The position numbers and the translations under genes are program-made. 27,238 nucleotides of DNA from Ectocarpus siliculosus (lineage: Eukaryota; Sar; Phaeophyceae; Ectocarpales; Ectocarpaceae): contig FN649727.1 in the NCBI GenBank assembly GCA_000310025.1, positions 7,784,058 to 7,811,295 of the forward strand, given 5' to 3'. Of this stretch, positions 20,842 to 27,238 are shown piece after piece. How positions within the stretch are numbered: the first letter of the stretch is position 1; every line of letters starts with the position of its first letter. Under the pieces are notes generated by a model. That model saw nothing but the letters and a program-made list of their open reading frames with translations. It was not told the origin of the DNA and searched no databases.

Positions 20842-22628
20842 GTTTCAGTCGCGCTTGTTGCTCTCGTTATTTTCCTGTCAAGAGAGGAAGGTGACGAGAG
20901 CATAAAAAATCTTTGACACCAAACTATTACACCGAACGAAGAAGTACTTGAAAAAGAAAGAATTTTGAATGGGGGAGAGAATGAGAGGAATAAACGTCAG
21001 TGCGGACGACAAGACGATGACGAGGAAAAAAAAACGTTTCTCGGGGAGACTCAAGTCTCAAGTCGATCCAGGCGGGCAGAGAAATGGAGATCGCAACTCG
21101 AGATCCAGGGCAAGGCAGAGCAAGCGCGCGTTACCCACGCGCTCGGTGCTAGCCGCTGCTTACGCGCAACCACAAGCCACGGCGCTCTTTGGCTCGTCGG
21201 CAGGACAACAACAAGGCAGAGAGCAACATTTGGTGCTGACATAGTGCCTCTTGGCCTGCTCCTGCTGTGGTGGTGCTCCCAAGACATGTGAATTGCAACA
21301 CTGCTCCCGATGTCGGTTGTGTATGGGTTGGAACCTAGCCTTTGACCTGCGAACGAAGGACCTGGCGCTGCTTGGGAAGCTACGCTAGCTCGAGCAGGGC
21401 CCCGATTCCCCGCCTCGCTGCCGGTGCACAGCGGGGTTGAGCCTGCTGCTGCCTCGACACAAAACACCCCAGCTGCCCCTCTTGACCTTTTGATTCGGAA
21501 GCGACTCAAGTTTTTCGAGAAAGCACAGCACCCGCCGCCACCGTAAAGCCACCTCCAGCCCAAAACGCACCTGGGACCAAAAGCTAGCTAGGAGATCTGA
21601 GTATCCTCTTCTCTTGTTGCACGTGTGCCGCCGTGATAGCTGGGTGATTGTCGTGATACCTGGTCGAGTTTTGCTTGAACCTCTCGCCGGTGGGTGGATT
21701 GCCGAACGAAGGGCAAAACGCCAAATGGTGGGTGCGTCAGCTGCCACCTCATCCTTTGTTACGGTTGGGAGCTATCGGCCAGGCTGTTCGCAGGCCAAAC
21801 GTGTCGCGTGTCATTTTTCAGCGTTGAGCAAAAAAAAAAAATCCAACTTTCAGCGTATCACAGCAGCAGTACCACCCCCCAGCTGCTTCTTGCCATCACT
21901 GGTTTCGAGGAGGACAGGCTCAAGCAGACCTCTTCTTTACAGCCCGGTGTCTCTCAATCCTCACTGGAAAGACTTCAACGCGTCCCTTCAGACGGAGTTT
22001 TGCCTCGGAAGGGCAGTGTGTGTCTCTGGTGTTGTTATGTGCCACGAGTTTTGCATCGTCTAGAAATGCAGATGAGCTGGACACAACCGGTGACGTGTTT
22101 GTACAGGTACAAAAGAAGCTGAACATGCACCTGCACCTAAAAAAAAAAAAAAAGCAGGTAAAAGACACTGCTGTACACAGATGAACCATCTTTCAGCAGC
22201 AGCAGACAGCAGGGTGTAGGGGACATCATCGGAAGTAGTGCAGCAATAACAACATGCGTGCATCAGATATAAATTGCCAGACAGGAGTAAGTAGGAGAGT
22301 GTGTGGGCATATCTCCAGGAATCATCAACGAACAGAGTGTTCGAACGGCGTACTCCATCAACGATAGTCTAGACCAACCGCTGGCTGTGTTCCAACAGAA
22401 CAAACGTAAAAGAAGTTGCTATTATTAGCATCAAACAGCTGTAACCCATTCCCTGAGAGAATAAATACCAGCTCGATCGAGACGATTACCACAGCTGCTG
22501 CTGTCTGTGTGTTTACAAAAGTCAAATTGAGTCGATTTGTTGTATGAATGCAAAAAAAGGAGGCATACATGGAAGGAGCACCACATGAGTAGGGGATCGA
22601 TTGTGACTAGGTTTATTTAGTACAACAG
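20842..22628. other. bZIP upstream region and unassigned sequence
   Basis: Bases directly right of 20841 should hold the bZIP promoter and 5' UTR. I see no secure TATA box. Farther right, open frames of up to about 170 codons exist on both strands, but they show no family motif, no consistent splice joins and no coding-like composition. An A-run of 14 at 22140-22153 and many CAG-rich words are present. Confidence 0.4.
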
Positions 22629-22691
22629 GAGGAGGACGATCCGCCCTGCTTCTTCAACAAGTCGGACACTCTCGACATACAGCAGAAGCAG
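22629..22691 (+). CDS. Possible isolated internal exon (63 bases)
   Basis: The segment begins right after TTTAGTACAACAG and ends at CAG followed by GTAAGT, a perfect donor. It is 63 bases, phase 0 at both ends, and encodes 21 residues starting EEDDPPCFFNK and ending DIQQKQ, an acidic to polar composition unlike the surrounding non-coding sequence. I could not find partner exons or assign a family, so this may be part of a small undetected plus-strand gene or simply chance. Confidence 0.35.
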
Positions 22692-24333
22692 GTAAGTAGT
22701 TTATCGACGCTACTGTGTACTCCTTGGCGAAGAATCGTTGGCTCTTGTTATCCATCGGCAGCCATCTAGACTACTGTATCTACACAGCAGTGGCAGTAAT
22801 AATAGTGCAACGAAGCAAAAAAAGAGGGTTTCGTGTTTATCTTCAAAAAAAATGTTGAACAGCAGCAGTCTTCTGCCACCTGCTCTGGGCCTTCAACAGC
22901 CCCACGTTGCTACAGTCAAAGTCACATATAAATGAAGTGTCGAGTTTCCAGGCTGTTGCTGCTGCAGAATACGCACAGCAGCAGCAGCGCACGTACGTGT
23001 GGTGTTCGTAAAGGCCTGCCCAAATTTTAGAACCGAGCTCCTCGAACACTGACACTGATGAGTTGAGAACTCCCGAGTTCTTCCAAGAGAAGGGAGGGAA
23101 TCTGTCCGTCGACGCATAGCTCAGGGTTGGCAATCGCACTCACTCTCTGTTACGTTCGGAAACAACCAGTTTATTTTTCATTCCATCGACGTTGCCGTCA
23201 CTCTTCTTGTCCACCTTTTCCCGTATCTATTTGGTGGAGAGCTCCCATGGGAATACCCGTGAGCATCCACGAACATGCCTGCCTGCAAGCGTCAACAACC
23301 CGCATGGAACCCCATGGAACTACGCAGCAGCATCTAAACCAAATGGGGAGGGGGGGGGGGACGGAACAAACCCAACCGTCAAAAATCGGCTGACCAACAA
23401 AGACGCAACAGCAGGGGAAAAGAAACAACGAAACGTCTACAACATCATTTTTGCGCGTCAAAAACTACAGCAGCATAGTACTCTCGACAAACGCGCCGCA
23501 ACACGAGAGCGAACAATAGGGAACAGAAGCTGGACAGCCAACGCCGCGGAAATAATCCAACGCCAAACAAAAACTAGCGCTGACTGTGCCGTGAAAACAA
23601 TCTAATCCAACGCACACAATGAGCCGATCCAGAGGGTCACGGCTCGGCTCTAAAGAAACCGTGCGGATACCCGTCGGCAACTGACGAGGAGACACAAAAA
23701 CTTGCTAACTAACTGCTAGAGCAAGTTTTTGAATCATTGGGTTTCGATACTCTCAGACCCCCCCCCCGCCCCCCCTCCCGCCCCTTCTGAAATAAAAAAA
23801 CAGTATTAACAACGTCCCGGTGTCTGGACGGCTTGTTTTATGTTCTCACACGAGAACACTCACGGCAGTTGGACACACACCGCTTGGTCAGCCAAGAGGG
23901 AGAAAGACCACTCGTCGCAGTAGCCAGTTAAAATTGTCGTGATTACTTGATACACACAGGGATCGCCTCGTGTGCGCCCCTTCTCCCCCACCATAAAACA
24001 CAATTGCCACGTAACGGTTATTGTCATTCGTCCTCGCGTGGTGATGCGCACACGAGGCAAATTTTTGCGGCCGCGATGTTCTTGAGTGTACACTGCGGAG
24101 ACCGAGGGACAAGACAAGGGAGCGAGGACGGGAGGTGACCGAGCTGGGGTAAATGAAAGGGACAAGTACGCACCGCCAATTCCAACGGGATGCAAGTTTT
24201 CGGCGATTCCCGTACAAGCTAGTTCAGGATGGATTCCATGTTAGCGTTCTTGATCCCGCAATGCGGCCGACGTACTTGCCATCGGTCAGCCGATTAGTGC
24301 GGTCGACGCAAAATCGAAAAACCCATACACACA
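22692..24333. other. Unassigned region left of the hydrolase gene
   Basis: Probably includes the 3' UTR of the minus-strand hydrolase. If the donor-like AAG/GTGCGA late in that gene's last exon is used, a further exon could also lie here. No motif-bearing open frame was seen on either strand. C-rich and G-rich homopolymers occur near 23760 and 23346. Confidence 0.4.
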
Positions 24334-25924
24334 TCAGACATGAGCAAAACAACGCCCTCCCGCCCGTAGCACCCCTTCCTCTCGCACCTTCGAACAGCTC
24401 CACTCCACATCTGTATATTTCGCCACCAAGCCGCCGCCGTCGACCACCCGCTTCAAGCCTTCCGCGGAGGTAGCCTCGTTATCGGCGCCCCCTTCCCCGC
24501 ACATAGACCCAACCACCCCGGCGGTCCTTTTCCAGTCAGCCCTGTCCCCAGACAAGACATCCCGGTCGCCATGCCCCCCCTCCCCGCCTCTCTCCAACAA
24601 ACCGCCGTTAGCGTTCCAGTCCAAGACGCGCTCGGCTGTCCCCTTCCCCACCGAAAGGGCCCCGCCGGACCCTTCCGCGTCAAAAAAGTCTTCGCGCCCC
24701 CCGCCGCATTTGGAATCGGAAGACAGCGGGGTCGCGAAACCGTTCCCGGGTGAATCCACGGGGCCCCCGGCCGCAGCGCTCTTCGCCGCCATGAACTCGG
24801 CGAGACCCTCCACGCCGCCTTCGTCGTCGTCGTCCTCCTCCTCCGCCACCGAACCCGTCGCGAGCCCCGAATCTGCCGCACCTCGGTATAACGCCGCGGT
24901 CATCGCCCTCCCCGACAGTGGCTGCTGTTGCTGTTGCTGCTGCTGCTGCTGCCGCGGCGGTAGGCCTCCACCCGGGCTCACGAGGTCTTCGAAGTCGGAC
25001 GTGTCGCTGACGGAGAAGGGCGCCATCGCCGGCCGCGCCCCCGAGCTCGGCGTGGCGAAGCCTGACGCCGTTGTCGTCGAGGCCATCGCCGCCGTCGTCG
25101 TCGCCGCCTCAAACGGCCGTGGCCACTGTTGTCCTGTTGCCGCCGCTGCGTTCGGCGTCCCCCCTACTCTCAGCGCCGCCGCCACCGCCGCGACGGCTTC
25201 TGCCCCCTGCTCTTCCTCCTCGGTCAACGACTCTTCCTCTCGAAACGTTCCTTGCGGCAACAGCTCGCATTCCCGCATCTCGACGACGTCAACTCCGCTC
25301 TCACCCTGACCATGCCCCCCGGCACCTTTGACAACCACCGCGCCAGAAGCATGCACGGCACGGGGTGATGCAATCGAGGATTGACTTCTCGAGTCGGTCA
25401 TCGAAGAATCTCGACCCCCCGCTGCCGCCCCCGCCGCCGCCGCCCCCGCCGCTTCCGCCGCCGCCGCTGCTTCCACCGCTGCCGTCTCCGCCGCCCCCGC
25501 CCCAGCCGCTGCTACCGCTGGCGACCTTCGCTCGTCGCCGCCGCCACCGGGTGTCTCTTCAGGAGCTTGATCGGTGCGCTCCTGAAGAGAGGAAGCGGGC
25601 AAGGCATGCAGGCAGGCAGGCGCGATCAAATAAAAACGCCGACACAGAACAAAGAGATTAACATTCGTGTATTTCCCGTCTCCATGTTGCCGAAACATGT
25701 CGTCCCGATCAAGTACCGCGTGTCAATATAAGCCTGTCGGCCCATCCTTAGCACTCGGTTGGGGTTCGGGCGTTCAGTCAAAGAGCCCAACGTCCACCCG
25801 CGCCGTACAAAAGACAGCAGGAAAAGGGTATTCAGCGCGAACATCGGAAGGCGTTCGCATCAGTTGGACCAGTACGGACAAAAAGATCCTGAGCGGGGAC
25901 CGGAGCATTTTTTGTGTGAAGACG

Positions 25925-25960
<36 letters not shown>

Positions 25961-26884
25961 CGTTTTCGCATCATGCAGCGCGAAACCGGCGAGTGGCATA
26001 CACACATACCTGTGCGAGCATATGGAACAAGGCCGTCTGGAACTCCGCTTGCCTCGCCCGCGTCATGCCAACGGAGGGGGCTCCGTCGACCCCGATACCC
26101 CCCAGCCCGATCCCATCCCAGTCGTAGTCGGCGTAGTCCAAGTCGCCGCTGCCTTCGCCGGACGCCGCCGCCGCCGCCCCGAACATGGCGGCCGCGGCGG
26201 CGGCGCTCATGCCGCTGCCGCCGGAGGCGAAGTGCCAGGGGGGGACGCCCATGACGGTGTTTTCTCTGTCCAGGCCCCACTCCGGGGGCACCTGCAGATA
26301 TCTCTGGAGGAATATGTACACCGAGTCGAAGAGGAAGCCCGGCCTCGGGGAGTTGTGGTCCCCGTCGACCGTTACGAAGTTCTTGTCCCCGGCGTACGCT
26401 TCGCAGATCTGCTTGCTGTTGGGGAGATTTTTCAGGAAACGGGGGGCAGGAGTGGAGGGGAGGGGGGCGGGGCGTGAGACAACCATCGTCGCAGTCCACA
26501 CAAGAAAAAAAAACCTGTGATAACAGCAGTGGCGTTTAAGAATATCATCACCGTTGGCGTAGTTCTATGGGGGGGGTTATCTTGGGTGGAATACGACAGT
26601 CGCCTGAAGGTCATCGAACAGGCACAACAAGAATCATCAATCCCGGGAATGATAAATGCCACGAACGAGCTTCCCCCAAAACAGTTCTGCAAGCTCTCCT
26701 CTCACCTGTGGTGGGGCTTGATGAAGTCGTCCGCAAGCCCAGCCACAAACAGCGCGGGGATGAAGGTCCGGTTGGCGTGCTTTATCGGGCACAGGTCTCG
26801 CACGTTGAAGTTGGCGGTCTTCGTTACGGTCCCCCGAATCATTCTCATTACCATCTTCACCACAATGCCCGGGACCGTCAAGCC
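24334..26884 (-). CDS. Alpha/beta-hydrolase (serine-aminopeptidase-like), C-terminal part with long disordered tail
   Basis: Partial: the 5' exons lie beyond the right edge. Exons: 26884-26706, 26415-26010, 25581-24334, all in phase (610 residues plus TGA). An in-frame TAG ends at the first acceptor, confirming that splice. The first exon reads GLTVPGIVVKM and ends FIPALFVAGLADDFIKPHH. The next continues SKQICEAYAGDKNFVTVDGDHNSPRP in two blocks and FDSVYIFLQRYL. The Asp of ADDFI and the His of GDHN are the expected acid and base of the catalytic triad, closely matching plant alpha/beta-hydrolases with the same motifs; the nucleophilic Ser would be upstream. After a Gly/Ala/Asp-rich link, the last exon encodes about 415 residues of acidic, Ala-rich sequence with a poly-Gln run near 24920-24956. 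The substrate is unknown. The real end may differ if the late donor-like AAG/GTGCGA near 24390 is used. Confidence 0.85.
25924..25960. repeat. (AAC)n microsatellite in hydrolase intron
   Basis: About twelve perfect AAC/CAA units lie within the minus-strand hydrolase intron 25582-26009. In transcript sense it is a (GTT)n tract, the same motif as in ABC1 intron 4. Confidence 0.92.
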
Positions 26885-27238
26885 CTAGACAACAAAGCGC
26901 GACACCGCGCGCAAGCGGGATGGGTGTGAGCGCAACCCTTGTCCGACAGGAAAGTTAGATATCCCTCCTCCAATGCAATGGCTTGTTCGCTTCAAAGCGC
27001 GCAGATGCCCGTACGCCTGACAACCGAGGCTACCTAGCGTGGGCGCACGTGCAACAAGCTCTCGTACGGGTGCTGCCGTCTCCGCTCCTCGGGACAACAA
27101 AACACACAAGCTTCGAGGGCAGAAGCGCCTTCCTCCTTACAGCTCCTCCCACCGAGCGACCTTCGCGAAAAAAAAACATGGCCAAAATCGTCTACGAAGG
27201 CGTACAACACAACCACCAGCTACGCTATGACAATGGAT
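26885..27238 (-). other. Right edge: intron upstream of the hydrolase exons
   Basis: Minus-strand sequence here should contain the intron ending TTTGTTGTCTAG at 26885 and possibly an upstream exon. I searched for the conserved segment that normally precedes GLTVPG in plant relatives and did not find it in any frame, so the preceding exon is probably outside the window. Confidence 0.5.

Noticed and set aside
24710-25309. Plus-strand open frame of about 200 codons
   Set aside because: Antisense of the hydrolase tail exon; its Cys run is the complement of poly-Gln codons.
1-27238. CRISPR arrays, bacterial operons, transposase or reverse-transcriptase genes, tRNA or rRNA genes
   Set aside because: I looked for spaced repeats, RBS-led gene runs, catalytic motifs of mobile elements and tRNA arm patterns and found none that hold up. 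Covariance-model and translated searches would be needed to exclude degraded copies.

Overview
This window looks like nuclear DNA of a photosynthetic stramenopile, most likely a brown alga of the Ectocarpus type. That placement is an inference. It rests on four things: genes split into many small exons (57-204 bases inside the two spliced genes) by introns of 259-1505 bases; GC-rich third codon positions; dense simple repeats inside introns; and protein families with stramenopile-style motifs. Nothing looks bacterial. There is no operon, CRISPR array, insertion sequence or recognisable tRNA or rRNA. I assembled the gene models by hand from splice sites, reading phase and family motifs.

Layout, left to right. 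(1) 1-666: repeats and unassigned sequence. (2) 667-3939, minus strand: a membrane-anchored histidine phosphatase (phosphoglycerate-mutase-like) in at least seven exons; its last few dozen residues were not found. (3) 3940-4366: a 427-base divergent gap, probably a shared promoter region. (4) 4367-14190, plus strand: a complete ABC1/ADCK (UbiB-type) atypical kinase in twelve exons, 643 residues, with every exon junction in phase. Its eighth intron holds a 100-N assembly gap followed by unreliable sequence. (5) 14191-17106: the convergent 3' region of the kinase and the next gene. (6) 17107-20841, minus strand: a large, low-complexity transcription factor with two separate bZIP domains and one apparent reading-frame break. 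(7) 20842-24333: mostly unassigned, with one short exon-like segment at 22629-22691. (8) 24334-26884, minus strand: the 3' part of an alpha/beta-hydrolase with a long disordered tail; its 5' exons lie beyond the right edge.

The genes do not form an obvious pathway. The divergent phosphatase/kinase pair may share control elements. The kinase is probably mitochondrial or plastidial, the bZIP protein nuclear, and the phosphatase membrane-bound.

The items most worth a second look are the double-bZIP architecture, a 10-base word (TACAGCAGTA or its complement) found five times only in introns, a self-complementary (GA)n/(CT)n intron, an intron flanked by a 9-base direct repeat, a higher-order minisatellite inside an intron, and the hydrolase tail. 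I found no convincing undescribed multi-gene system.
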